64,000 nt of DNA, from contig NC_083651.1 of NCBI RefSeq assembly GCF_963576545.1, forward strand, positions 6,838,386-6,902,385. The letters run 5' to 3'. Shown here one piece after another: positions 46,495-57,247 of this stretch; the first letter of the stretch is position 1; every line of letters starts with the position of its first letter. Position numbers and translations under genes: made by a program. Under the pieces are notes generated by a model. It did no database searches. It was not told the origin of the DNA and saw only the letters and a list, made by a program, of their open reading frames with translations. Source of the DNA: Limanda limanda (Eukaryota; Chordata; Actinopteri; Pleuronectiformes; Pleuronectidae).

Positions 46495-46995
46495 CATAAC
46501 AAGAATTTTATCAATAAATGTATATCTCAGTATATCTCTCCTCTCTCATCAGCTGGAATTCTAATACCCACAATACTCGCTCCCAGAGCTGGCTTTCAAT
46601 GTATGTACCTCGTGTTAAGACCAACTTGGGGAAGACAGCTTTCTATTATAAAGCCCCCTACATCTGGAATGAGGTCCAAAAATCTTTAAAGTTGCGCTCA
46701 TTTGTTTCATTGACAGAGTTTTCGAGTCTGGTCTCATGTACAGCTGACTTCTCCTGCAATGACTGTAACTGCTAGTTGACTTTGCCATAGTATTTTATTG
46801 ACGAATTGTTTTATACCTTGTATTACTGTGTATATATATATGCATATTTATTTCATTCCTATTTATTCAATGTATTAACTTTTAATGTATCAACTTTTTT
46901 ATTGTACCCTCGGCACCATTGAAAATGAGGGTCTTATCCCTCAATGTGTCTTCCGAGGCTTAAATAAATATTCAATCAATCAATCAATCAATGTA
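46495..46995 (+). mobile_element. 5'-truncated LINE with (CAAT)n tail
   Basis: The frame at 46518-46775 reads RVKTNLGKTAFYYKAPYIWN and EVQKSLKLRSFVSLTEF, the extreme C terminus of an L2/CR1-like LINE ORF2. A 3' UTR follows with GAAAATGAGGGTCTTATCCC, ending in (AATC)n at about 46970-46990. The sister OR unit lacks it. Confidence 0.65.
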
Positions 46996-47500
46996 TGATT
47001 GTTATTGTGACAAGGAACAAGATGAAATCAAATTTCAAAATACACTGCAATTTAAAAAAATCTTTCTTTGATGCTTGGTTGTCTTATATTCTACATTTTA
47101 AGTGATCATTATTTATACAACGTATAACTATACGTTGCTAACTATTTTGACTAAATTCTTTGATGAGATGTGTTTACATAATGTTACTGAATAAAAAAGA
47201 TTGTTCAATCACTTGAATGCAAATATGAATCTAGATGTATAACGGAGCAACCTGACCAGGTGTATATGTAAAGTATTTGATAACTTGTGTTTAATATGAA
47301 TAGAGTAATTGCAAATGAAGTTCTAATTCTACAGTATCACATGCCCATAGTGATTATTTGGATGTATAAATATATTATATAATTAATAAGTAAATGAGTA
47401 GTTCTAAAAGTAATAAGGAGAGAGATAAACAAGAAATAACCAGATTTTTGTAACATAACCCTTGTTATTAGGTAAAACCTGTTCATTGAGCCATTGGGGC

Positions 47501-48615
47501 TGTGATGATCTGTCATTTTAGTTTGTTATTTCAGTCTCTAGGTTTTCTGTTTCCTGTTTTATTTTGTAGTCTCGTGTTCCTTGTGTGTTGTCTCTGTCTT
47601 CACTTCCTGTCGGTGATTGTCTTGCCCATTCCTCATGTGTTTCACCTGTGTCTAATTGCCCCTGCCTTCCTCCTTTTGTATTTAAGCCTCTGTGTTCCCC
47701 TTTGTCCCTGGTGGGGTTGTACTCGTTGTTTCACGTCGTCTTAATGGTTAGTTCTTGTCTGCTGTTTCGTCCAGCTTCCCCTGCTTCTTTCCTTGTGCGC
47801 CTTGTCGCCAGTGCTTACCTGCTAGTGTTCCTGTTTTGTTTGTTTCTTGTTAAAATTACTTTTGTTAGTAGTATTGTGATTGAAATGACTGCTATCTTTG
47901 GTGTCCCAATACGGATGGACCCTATGTGCCTGATACTTGGTCTCCCGGAGGGTCGGATTACTGACAGTAAACACAGGAGACTTTTCAATATACTATCGTT
48001 TGCTGCTAGAAAAAACATTCTACTCTTTTGGAACAAGAATTTTGTTCCCACAAAAAAGTCATGGCACAACATTGTCATGAACTTCATTCCTAGTGAATAC
48101 ATCACGTGCATGCTTCACTCCAAAACAGACGCCTTCTATAAGGTCTGGGACCCTTACTTGCAGCATATCGGGTCCACACTGTCATCTTCCTTGCTTCGTG
48201 GATTTCCCAGCTCAGCCTGTCCTCGTAACTTTGTCTTAAGGGGTAACGTTCATCTTGGTACGCCTCGTTATGTCTGTATGCTCTGTATTGACTCCTATCT
48301 GACTCTGCCTTGTCTTGATGTGGGGGTCTGAAGGCGAGGGGGGGGGCGGGATGGAAATTGTGCCCACTGTCATTAATTCTTATTTTCTTAATTAATTTCT
48401 CAATTATTTTCTATTTTACTGTATCCACATGCCCACATTCTGTTGTTTCCATTTTTTGTCGTGTCTGAGCAGTTCTGTATGTTTTGTGTTGTCTAAAAAA
48501 AATGTGTAATAAAAATATATAAAAAAAAATAATAATTACTTTTGTTTATATTAAATTACCTTTATTTTGATACCTCTGCATCCTGGGTCCATCTCTCCCT
48601 CATCTAACTGTGACA
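47501..48615 (+). mobile_element. LTR with 5-bp target duplication, containing an L1
   Basis: It starts TGTGATGATC and ends ACTGTGACA. GGGGC is duplicated at 47496-47500 and 48616-48620. A TATTTAAGCC motif near 47680 fits an LTR promoter on the plus strand. The paralogous place in unit 1 (about 43590) has no insertion. The LTR is a solo copy. A truncated L1 lies inside it. Partial copies of the family occur at 7089 and 13296 in reverse. Confidence 0.8.
47867..48533 (+). mobile_element. 5'-truncated L1 nested in the LTR
   Basis: AATTACTTTTGTT is repeated at 47854-47866 and 48534-48546, a 13-bp target duplication. The insert ends in an A-rich tail. The frame to 48331 reads LPEGRITDSKHRRLFNILSF, AARKNILLFWNKNFVPTKKS and DAFYKVWDPYLQHIG, the C-terminal end of an L1/Tx1-type ORF2. 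It is only 0.67 kb and inactive. Confidence 0.8.
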
Positions 48616-49012
48616 GGGGCTCCTGCTGCATACAGTTGGATGGGTTCTCATCGGGCCTGGAAACCTAAAGCAAAGGCTCAGAGACCTGCTGCTACATCAG
48701 TATCTCAATGGTTGACCTTCTGGAGCGTTTCACCACCTGTATGAGAAAGGTATCTGAGGCTCGACCACAAAGTGTCTGGGCCTCTCTGGCCTTCTGTGGC
48801 ATTGACAAGACGGCCACTGCTGCATGAACAGAGAGTATTTTCACACTGTGGGGTGCAGATTGGGGGGGGGGGCACTGTTCCTCCGGTTTTAAAACAAGTC
48901 GGATGTTTACAATTGATTGCTGCCTTAAGCCAAGCAGGTCTCCCACTTCCTGTCCTTGGTGACTTGTTGTTGACTCAGTTGTCCAACAAGTATAAAACAG
49001 GCTTAAAAGGAT

Positions 49013-49250
49013 AGTTTTACCAAAAAATGAAAATTAAGTCATTATCTATTCCCCACTGTGCTGATGGTGGGGTGGGTGAAGTGTTTTAGTCCACAAAACA
49101 CTTTTGGAGTCTCAGGGGTAAACGGTGTTGCATTCCAAATCCAATTCAAGTCAAGTAACTGGTGATATTATTTGCTAATGTAAAAAAACAACAGAAAAAC
49201 AACATAAACTTCCTCCATACTGCTCCATTGTGACATCGGCATGAAGAGGA
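49013..49250 (+). mobile_element. Fish MITE fragment
   Basis: The motifs CCCACTGTGCTGATGG and GTGTTTTAGTCCACAAAACA, with CTCAGGGGTAAACGG, are shared with 39145-39295. The left end carries AAAGGATAGTTTTACC. The right end was not found; it may reach about 49560. Confidence 0.5.
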
Positions 49251-49982
49251 AAGGAAATGTTACAACGACAGGTAAGAAACCTAAAGCTAAAGTTCCCTCG
49301 GTGATGGCGTTTCACTTCCAGTGTCTTATATTTAGAGGTTATTGGCTGAGACTGAGATTTTACATAAATTCTAGGAGTCTGCATCTTCTACTTGGGAGCC
49401 AACGCTAGCTAGCATCAGGCTAATGCTAAATAACGCTAGTTTGGAGCAGAACAGGAAGTGGATTCTTTATGTCAACGTGACGAAAAGAGTGAGTGGGAGT
49501 TACGTCAGAATGGTTTATAGTATCTCTTCTGTAATGTAGGTTAATTTAAATAGGTTGTGCAAATGTTTGTCAGCCAGGAAACCTGGGGGGGGGGGGGGAG
49601 CTAGCTAAGAAAGCTAGCTAGATTATCTTGACAATGATGAGTCAGCAGTGCCATTTAGTTCATTGTTCTGCTGATGCTAATAAATGTGTGCAAGTCTCAA
49701 CAGATTCAAAGTTTTGCAAATTGTTGTGAGAACAGCCACCTTGTTTTGAATGTCAGCAAGACACAGGAGGGACATGGTGTTTGTCCCTCCCACCATGGCT
49801 TCAACAACCCACTGATTGGTCTGGTTGATTCTCAAATCGCTGTTGTTGTTCTCAGATAACGTTTTAAATGTGAGAGGCAGTCACTAGACTTACTGACTTC
49901 ACATGGTGCCGCAGAGAGGTTCTCCACGCCAGTACTTAGGTAACATGTTCTTTTTTGTCAAAGGGATTCTTCATGTTTTAAA
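49251..49982. other. Intergenic sequence upstream of an OR
   Basis: A G-rich run lies at about 49586-49600, next to a short AGCTAGCTAAGAAAGCTAGCT palindrome-like motif. No gene was recognised. Some of it may belong to the MITE at 49013. Confidence 0.35.
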
Positions 49983-50966
49983 ATGATGGAAAATGCTTCA
50001 GCTGTCACACTGTTAACTCTTACAGGTTTAGATTTTGCATTGGAGTATAAAATTACTCTCTTCTTGTTGACCTTACTGTGGTACTTCATTATTCTGTTGG
50101 GAAACATTAGTATCATTGTTGCTATTGTTGTGGATAAAAACCTCCATGAGCCGATGTATATCTTTTTGTGTAATCACTGCATCAATGCTTTGTATGGGAC
50201 GCTTGGTTTTTACCCCAAATTCCTTCTGGATCTTCTGTCATCTCATGTAATTTCTTATGCTGGATGCATGCTGCAGGGTTTTGTGATACATTCAGCGATT
50301 TGCTGTGATTTTTCTATCTTGACCCTGATGGCATACGACAGATATTTGGCCATATGTCAACCTTTAACCTACCACTCATTCATGACAAAGCAGAGAATCA
50401 CCCTCTTTGTGTTTTTCTCGTGGCTCATACCTCTTTATTGTATGTTTATGAACACAGCAACATTATTAGGATCAAGTTTATGTGGCTCACACGTGAAGAA
50501 GATCTACTGCGTTAACTGGATGATATTTACTCTTACCTGCTCACCACCCGCAGCAAACATTGGAGTCACATATTTTAATCTTCTGTTTTATTTTGCGCAT
50601 TTTTGGTTTATTATTTGGACTTATGTGTATTTGATAAGAACATGCTTAAGATCCACAGAAAACTGGGGGAGGTTTATGCAAACATGTTTGCCGCATGTGA
50701 TCTCTCTTGCCACTTTTACCATATCTGTCCTTTTAGATATTCTGTACATGAGATTTGGGTCGCCGAATTTATCTCAGGATCTCAGTAATTTTATGGCAAT
50801 GGAGTTTCTACTCATTCCTCCGGTAGTGAATCCATTTGTGTATGGATTCAAACTTACCAAAATTCGCAAAAAATTTGTGAATTTAGTTTATATTAAAAGG
50901 AAAGTTTCAAAGTGTCAACCTATGGATCTTCACATTAAAAGTGATCTCTCTGAAACTGTGACATAA
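49983..50966 (+). CDS. Odorant receptor, MENAS type, single copy here
   Basis: This intact 327-residue intronless receptor has ATGATGG at the start, so initiation could be at 49983 or 49986. I give the first; either leaves the sequon in MENAS. KNLHEPMYIFLC starts TM2. The TM3 end reads LMAYDRYLAICQPLTYH. TM7 reads IPPVVNPFVYGFKLTKIRKK, and the tail is about 30 residues longer than in the MDNVS subfamily. It is related to the MDNVS genes (KNLHEPMY, IRTC, MQTC.PH, FKLTKIR) but clearly diverged, and is not part of a recent duplication in this window. Confidence 0.94.
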   Translation: MMENASAVTLLTLTGLDFALEYKITLFLLTLLWYFIILLGNISIIVAIVVDKNLHEPMYIFLCNHCINALYGTLGFYPKFLLDLLSSHVISYAGCMLQGFVIHSAICCDFSILTLMAYDRYLAICQPLTYHSFMTKQRITLFVFFSWLIPLYCMFMNTATLLGSSLCGSHVKKIYCVNWMIFTLTCSPPAANIGVTYFNLLFYFAHFWFIIWTYVYLIRTCLRSTENWGRFMQTCLPHVISLATFTISVLLDILYMRFGSPNLSQDLSNFMAMEFLLIPPVVNPFVYGFKLTKIRKKFVNLVYIKRKVSKCQPMDLHIKSDLSETVT

Positions 50967-52254
50967 ACATGGAAAAGAAGTCACTGCCTTTGTCAAAAAA
51001 GGGCAATTGTGTGGAAAATAGATTTAATCCTGAACATTTTTTTTCTTTTTGTTGTTAGTTGAAAGTGTTTATCAGAATGTTGTTGATATCGAATATATCA
51101 GTGATTTAGTGACAGTCTGTTCCTTTTAAAACTGTACAAATCTTATCAACAGTAATAAATGTTCTGTCTTCACGTGTTACAGTATGATGCATGTTTCAAA
51201 AAAAATTCTGTCAAGCATTTAAACAGTTCTGATATTTAATAAATATTTGTAATTGTCCAATGATCATAAATGGCTACAAACTGATAGAACTGCATGTTAA
51301 AGAAATCAAATTCTATACAATAAATAATCCACAGCAAAATCTTTGTTTGCATTTATCATGTTAGGCTGTTTCACTGTCAACAGGTCTGATACTCCATACG
51401 TCAACATATAGCAGTTCTTATATTTCAGAAAGTCAACAGAAACGCCTACATGTTTATGCTTTGAAACGGATACAGAAGGTTTAAATATGTCACATATTCC
51501 AAAAGATGGAAAGTGAAGGATCATTTTCATTCTCTCTTTTGCTGTGAACCATGCCCAGCACAGAGAAAATAGACCGGACTCCTTCTCTCTAGAGCTGCTT
51601 TCAGACATGCAATGATATTCTCCATGAAGCCTTGAGCCATTACCTGTAAGCTGTCAAGGTATGAAATTTTCTCTCTCGCTCAGCTGTGTCACTTTTATGC
51701 AGGTTAGACCCATCAAGCAGACACAGACTTGAGTGAAACCACAAAGTCCGGCTTTCATGAGCTGCTGGCAGACTCAAGACACTGCAAGGCAGGCAGACTG
51801 TTAAACTGCACAGACAGAAATTACGTTTTAAACAAGATTCAGAATTAGCTGGCTTAGGTGAGTTGGTCAGAAAAGACGAGATTTCACTGTTATAACAAAC
51901 AGTTATACAGAGAGTGGATATACTGGAAACCATGGGAGCTTGATCCCTGAGGATTTCTTTAGACTTTAGTGTCCTGTCGCGATCAGTTGTAAATCTTGAT
52001 ACTGATCAATCGTCATAAGAGCAAGGACATGGGGAAAATCAGCCCCCGGTAGAAAAAATTTAAAAAAGATACAAACCTCTTTGTCTAGAGACCAGTGTCA
52101 AAGGTTTTTCGCTTGTTAAACTCCATTCGCTCCAGTTAATTGAGAAATACGTCGTAACTGCACTCTAGGGGATTTGCAGCTATTTTTGGTGCAATGGGAT
52201 AAATAGGAAGTAGACAGCAGGCTCTCCATAGAGGCTCTCCATAGATGACCTCTG
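50967..52254. other. Intergenic sequence, no gene recognised
   Basis: AT-rich. The minus-strand frames at 51306-51608 and 51640-51933 have no recognisable domain. Confidence 0.4.
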
Positions 52255-52410
52255 GTATTACCTTGGTAATTGTTGTGTTCACAGATTGATGCTTAGTTAT
52301 GAAAGTGTTTCCAGACCACTAATTGGTTGGTTTTAATTCCCAGTTTGTGCACGACTGACTTCAGAGAAGATACAAAGTGAGACGACGGGACAGACTCTTT
52401 GCTAATCTCG

Positions 52411-53005
52411 ATCTGTACTGTACTCGCCTGCAGTGATCTCTCCATTCTTGCAGTAATGGCATATGAGAGATGATGTGGCTATATGTCGACCACTGCAGTA
52501 TCACTCTATCATGTCAAAGCAAACACTCATGAAGTTAGTCAGTTTCTCCTGGTTAACACCCTTCTGCATTATAGGTGCGAATATGAAGTTATGCAGCCCG
52601 TATACTGCAAGTCTCTTCTGTGTGAATTGGCTCATTGTTGCACTTGCTTGTTTCCCCGCTGAAACTATGGTTAACAGCATAACTGCATATATGACAATGT
52701 TCATTTATGTATTTCATATTTATAGTTTGGTCCTACATATATATCATAAGAACATGTGTAAATTCTATAGAAAACAGGGCAAAGTTCATGCAAACATGTG
52801 TGCCACATTTATTCTCTTTGATCACTTTACTTTTCGCAATACTTTTTGATATTATAAGTTTCCGATTTGAGTTGAAAAAATTACCTCAACCCTTTAAAAA
52901 ACTTTATTGCAATAGAATTGAATCCTCTCATGTATGGTTTCAAATTGACCAAAATTCGGAACAGACTTCGCAAAATTGTTACTTTAAAAAACAAGTTAAG
53001 TCTTG
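52411..53005 (+). pseudogene. Odorant receptor pseudogene, MDNVS subfamily, A type
   Basis: It starts mid-gene at TM3 (about residue 100), after a decayed A-type upstream region (52255-52390), so the first third is deleted. Visible defects are an extra base in the MAYDRY segment at about 52468, an 18-bp in-frame deletion after GAN (52583), a 5-bp deletion near 52719, an extra A at 52896-52901 and a deletion of about 24 bp that removes most of VIPPLM at 52919. Pieces such as AICRPLQYHSIMSKQ, NSIENRAKFMQTCVPH and LKKLPQPF are still readable. It has the six-A tail seen in gene 28372. It is clearly non-functional. Confidence 0.93.
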
Positions 53006-53360
53006 GTGTACATTAAGGAAACTTAAAACCTTGTTTGTATTGCACATACTTTAAATATGCATCGCTGAACCACCTGTTATTTTGAAGTAAGTTATATATT
53101 TACAATTTATGTTCGGTTGCAATTGGTATTGATGTGTGTAGAGAATTCTTTATCCTCAAGGTTTACGTTGATGAATCCTCTGCAACTTTTTAATTATTTC
53201 TATTATTATGTAATTTTTAAATATACTTAAGTTCTTTGTTGAGAAATGATGTGCACATTTCAGTAAATAATAACTGTTCTGTTTTGTGGGGTGGGAATAA
53301 AAAATATTTTTGGACAAAAAATAAAACATTGAGAAAAACAAGACTTGCTAAAGGAGAGAC

Positions 53361-53639
53361 ATGAAAGTAGTCAATGTTCAACCTTTTCATTTAACACAGA
53401 GGTACCTGCTAAACATTTCTGCTGGAAGCTTTTTAATTGTGACAAAAAGCTCCATTCTTGAGTTTCTCCTGGCCTTCACCACGATACAGACAATTACAAT
53501 AGAGGGTTCAGGTCTAATATACAGTAACACAATGGCAATAAAAGCTGTAACAATATCAGTTATAGACAAAACCAAAGTTTTTACTCCCCACGTTATTTAT
53601 TCGCTGAGATTTAAACAGGGGGATGGAAATAAATCATAA
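53361..53639 (+). repeat. Recurrent OR downstream block, copy 6 (92-codon frame)
   Basis: ATG at 53361 opens 92 codons starting MKVVNVQPFHLTQRYLLN. It follows a pseudogene, yet its frame is open. Antisense is open too. Confidence 0.55.
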
Positions 53640-54499
53640 TTTGAATGCCAGATAAAGTGAGTTGTGTTATTTCATTGCAGCTTATATTCACTGTTCACTG
53701 TTCTATTCTCCCAAGTCATTGTGATTGTTGCTATGGGAAACCATGGTGATGTTTATATAATTCAATTATAATTGCTTTAATAATCTGAATAATCTGAGAA
53801 ATCTGCTGAATAAAGCACATGCTGCCTCTTTGAATACATCCTGTAACATTATACATATTCTGTATGAAAGACAGAATACATGTACGTTGAATATCAATAA
53901 ACTTTACTTATCGTTTTCAATCCGTTAGAGCCAGACTAATGTCACCATGAACATGTGTAAAACATTGTTGAGCAGGAAATCAAATGCTTCAACCATCACA
54001 TTTAAATGATCAACACTATGTCTGACACTGAAAAGGAGGGTAGACAAAGGATAAAGATACATATGAAACTACATTAACTGGGTTATCTCTGCTCTTTAGT
54101 TACTAGCGGGACAATTCATCAAAGCTGACTTTGTTTGTTCTCATTATATAAATAAAATAAAATCAACTGAGATGTTACTGAATCTAAAGTCAACATATAT
54201 AAAGGGGCCTTCAGGTACTATTTAAAACCCAGGAACAGACCAACACCTTTTCCCTGCAGTTTGATACTTCCACCCCTCTGTCAAATCACATGGAATAAAT
54301 CTTGGTCTTGGTCTTGGAGTTGATTGAAGACTGAAGATTGGCAAACAAATTAATAAGATACTATATTTACAATAAACACTGCTCTGCATAATTTTCAAGC
54401 TCAAATAAATTTTCTCTATTTCGGTCATCGGGAAAGAATTTCCTTCTTTCATATCCTCCCACCTTGATCACTGCAATTCTTTGGTAAGCACTCGTTCTT
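53640..54499. other. Intergenic sequence between OR units
   Basis: Part of it (53640-54050) parallels 24000-24270 and 61560-61880, so it belongs to the duplicated OR flank. The rest has no recognised feature. Confidence 0.5.
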
Positions 54500-54942
54500 G
54501 CGAAAACTCCCATTCTTGCCTTCAGCTTCATACACATATAATATTGTCTGTAAAGAAAAAATTGCAAAAAATATAAACATCTGTCTCAAATTGGGTTCAA
54601 CCTTGACAATATTAGGAAGGTTTCATTAATACTGGGCATGAAAGGTTCAGGTATGAGTTGGTAGACAAATATTTAAAAACAACAAGGTGGGGGTGAATCT
54701 CCAGGTGCTTTCAGGTATTACCTTGTTTATTTTGTATCCAGTGGTGATTTAACACATTAGTGTTTAATGATGAAAGCTCTTGCAGTCCACTGATTGGTTG
54801 ATTTAAATCTCAGGTCATGCACTGACGTCTTCAGTCAAGATACTAATAACAGTGAGATGAGGGGATGAGAAAGTTTTCATGAAGGAACACTGAACAGAAA
54901 ACAGACAAAATAACTTTATATCACTTAAATCTTCTTTTCATA
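54500..54942 (+). promoter_or_regulatory. A-type OR upstream region
   Basis: It is shared with 27920-28371. It includes the decayed SINE-like part near 54795-54845. No core promoter motif could be assigned. Confidence 0.5.
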
Positions 54943-55872
54943 ATGGATAATGTCTCTGTGATAACAATATTCTATCTTTCAGGTTTAACTGAATCAAAGA
55001 ACAACAGGTATATTTTCTTCTCTCTCAGTTTGTTGTGTTACTGTGTCATTTTGCTTGTTAATATGACTCTTATTGTGATCATCATCTTGGATAAAAACCT
55101 CCATGAACCAATGTATATTCTGCTGTGTGCATTTTGCATGAATGGACTTTATGGAACAACAGGTTTCTTCCCAAAGTTTCTGTGGGATCTGCTCTCTCCT
55201 GTTCATGTCATCTCTTATTCTGGATGTCTTCTTCAGGCTCAAGTACTGTACTCATTTGCCTGCAGTGATGTCTCCATTCTTGCACTAATGGCCTATGACA
55301 GATATGTGGCTATATGTCGACCACTGCAGTATCACTCTGTCATGTCAAAGCAAAGACTCATGAAGTTAATGTGTTTCTCCTGGTTTACACCTTTCTGCAT
55401 TCAAGGTGCGAATATTTGTCTAACATCAAGACTGAAGTTATGCAGCCCGTATATTGCCAGACTGTTCTGTGTGAATTGGATTATTGTTGCACTTGCTTGT
55501 TTCCCCGCTGAAACTATGGTTAACAGCGTAGTTTCATATATTACAATACTCATTTATGTATTTCATGGTGTATTTATAGTTTGGTCCTACATATATATCA
55601 TTAGAAAATGTGTCAATTCTATAGAAAACAGGGCAAAGTTCATGCAAACATGTGTGCCACATTTATTCTCTTTAATCACTTTTCTTTTCGCAGTACTTTT
55701 TGATGTTATGAATATACGATTTGAGTTGAAAAAATTACCTCAACCCTTTAAAAACTTTATTGCAGTAGAATTTGTTGTCATACCTCCACTCATGAATCCT
55801 CTCATTTATGGTTTCAAATTGACCAAAATTCGGAACAGACTTCGCGAAATTGTTACTTTAAAAACAAGTTAA
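54943..55872 (+). CDS. Odorant receptor, MDNVS subfamily, A type
   Basis: This intact 309-residue intronless receptor serves as the reference for the A haplotype. N terminus ITIFYLSGLTESKNNRY, then KNLHEPMYILLC, LLQAQVLYSFACSDVS, MAYDRYVAICRPLQYHSVMS, FCVNWIIVALACFPAE, IIRKCVNSIEN, KLPQPFKNFIAVEF, PPLMNPLIYGFKLTKIR and LREIVTLKTS before the stop. The N3 sequon is present. It differs from gene 28372 at few positions and in the normal five-A end. Gene and flanks are A type throughout. Confidence 0.95.
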   Translation: MDNVSVITIFYLSGLTESKNNRYIFFSLSLLCYCVILLVNMTLIVIIILDKNLHEPMYILLCAFCMNGLYGTTGFFPKFLWDLLSPVHVISYSGCLLQAQVLYSFACSDVSILALMAYDRYVAICRPLQYHSVMSKQRLMKLMCFSWFTPFCIQGANICLTSRLKLCSPYIARLFCVNWIIVALACFPAETMVNSVVSYITILIYVFHGVFIVWSYIYIIRKCVNSIENRAKFMQTCVPHLFSLITFLFAVLFDVMNIRFELKKLPQPFKNFIAVEFVVIPPLMNPLIYGFKLTKIRNRLREIVTLKTS

Positions 55873-56277
55873 GTCTTGGTGTACATTAAGGAAACTTAAA
55901 ACATTGTTTTTATTGCACATACTTTAAATATGCACCGCTGAACCAGCTGTTATTTTGAAGTTAGTTGCATATCTAACTTTTTATTTTATTTTCAGATGAA
56001 ATTGGTAGTGATGTGTGATGAATCCTCTGCCTGTTTTATTTGGTACTATTATTAAATCATTTTGAATTCCTATTTTCTGCATGTGTATTTTCAGGATTCC
56101 CATTCATTTAGATATGTTTTTAAATGTACTAAAGATCTTTAGTGAGAGATGATGTGCACATGTCATTAGATTTGTTATTAGGTAACTGTTCTGTTCATTT
56201 TGTGGGAGGGAGGTATTAAGATATATTTGCACAAAAAATAAAACAATGAGAAAAACCAGAAATGCTAAAGGAGAGAG

Positions 56278-56544
56278 ATGAAAGTAGTCAATTTCCAACC
56301 TTTTCATTTAACAAAGAGGTACCTGCTAAACATTTTTGCTGGAATCATTTTGATTGTGTCAAAAAGCAACATTCTTGCGTATGTCCTGGCCTTCACCACG
56401 ATACAGACAATTACAATAGAGTATTCAGGCCTAGTATACAGTAACACAATGGCAATAAAAGCTGTAACAATATCAGTTACAAACAAAACCAAAGTTTTTA
56501 ATCCCAATGTTGATTATTCCCTGAGATTTAAACAGGGGGATTAA
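56278..56544 (+). repeat. Recurrent OR downstream block, copy 7 (88-codon frame)
   Basis: ATG at 56278 opens 88 codons starting MKVVNFQPFHLTKRYLLN and ending in RFKQGD. AATAAA lies about 40 bp upstream of the ATG. Confidence 0.55.
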
Positions 56545-57247
56545 ATTAAATCAACAAATTGATCGGAAAGTTTATTTAAAGGAGACATATTATGCCCATT
56601 TTACCGCAGTTGATATGGTTCATTGAGGTCTTAATAAAATGTCTGAAACATATTTTGGTCAAAATACCACAAGGATCATTTAAAACAGCACCCTTTTTAC
56701 CCTGTCTAAAGCAGCCCTCCTCAGATTGACCTGTATTGAGTGCCACCCCCCCCCCCCCCCCCCCGTCCTCCCTCCTTCACGAGATACAAGCGCCCAGATT
56801 TTTAGCTATCCATTACCTCTGTAGAAATATGGCTACTGGAGACGAAGATACAATCTTGCAACCATATCGTTTTGAACCAGAGTCAGGTGGGCTGAAGCCT
56901 GGCTCCGGGGAGAGACAGCCCGGCTCCACCGGCCCGGTTAGCTCGAGCTAATGCTAGCCGGGGAGCCGGGCCGCCCCGCGAGCTGACCCAGCCGGCAGTG
57001 AGCTGACCGTCGGGCCGGCCCGACCCCCAAACAGGTGGAGAGATGGAGCAGGGACCCCCTACTGTATATATTGCATAAAATTGTGCTTATATTAAACTGG
57101 GCCTAGTGCCATGTTCAACATAACTACCCTGATATTATGCATTCAATACAAAGCTATTCAAATATTACACGGGTTCATATATTCATGTTTTTAATTTAAA
57201 CATGTGCAAAGTACAGGGTGGCCATGCCACTGCCATTTATAAACATA

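Larger units (their letters stand above)
43928..48948 (+). repeat. OR tandem duplication, unit 2, enlarged by insertions
   Basis: It corresponds to unit 1 but is 5.02 kb. The extra length is a LINE tail at about 45866-46250, a LINE 3' end at about 46495-46995 and an LTR with nested L1 at 47501-48615. All three are absent from unit 1. Confidence 0.85.
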
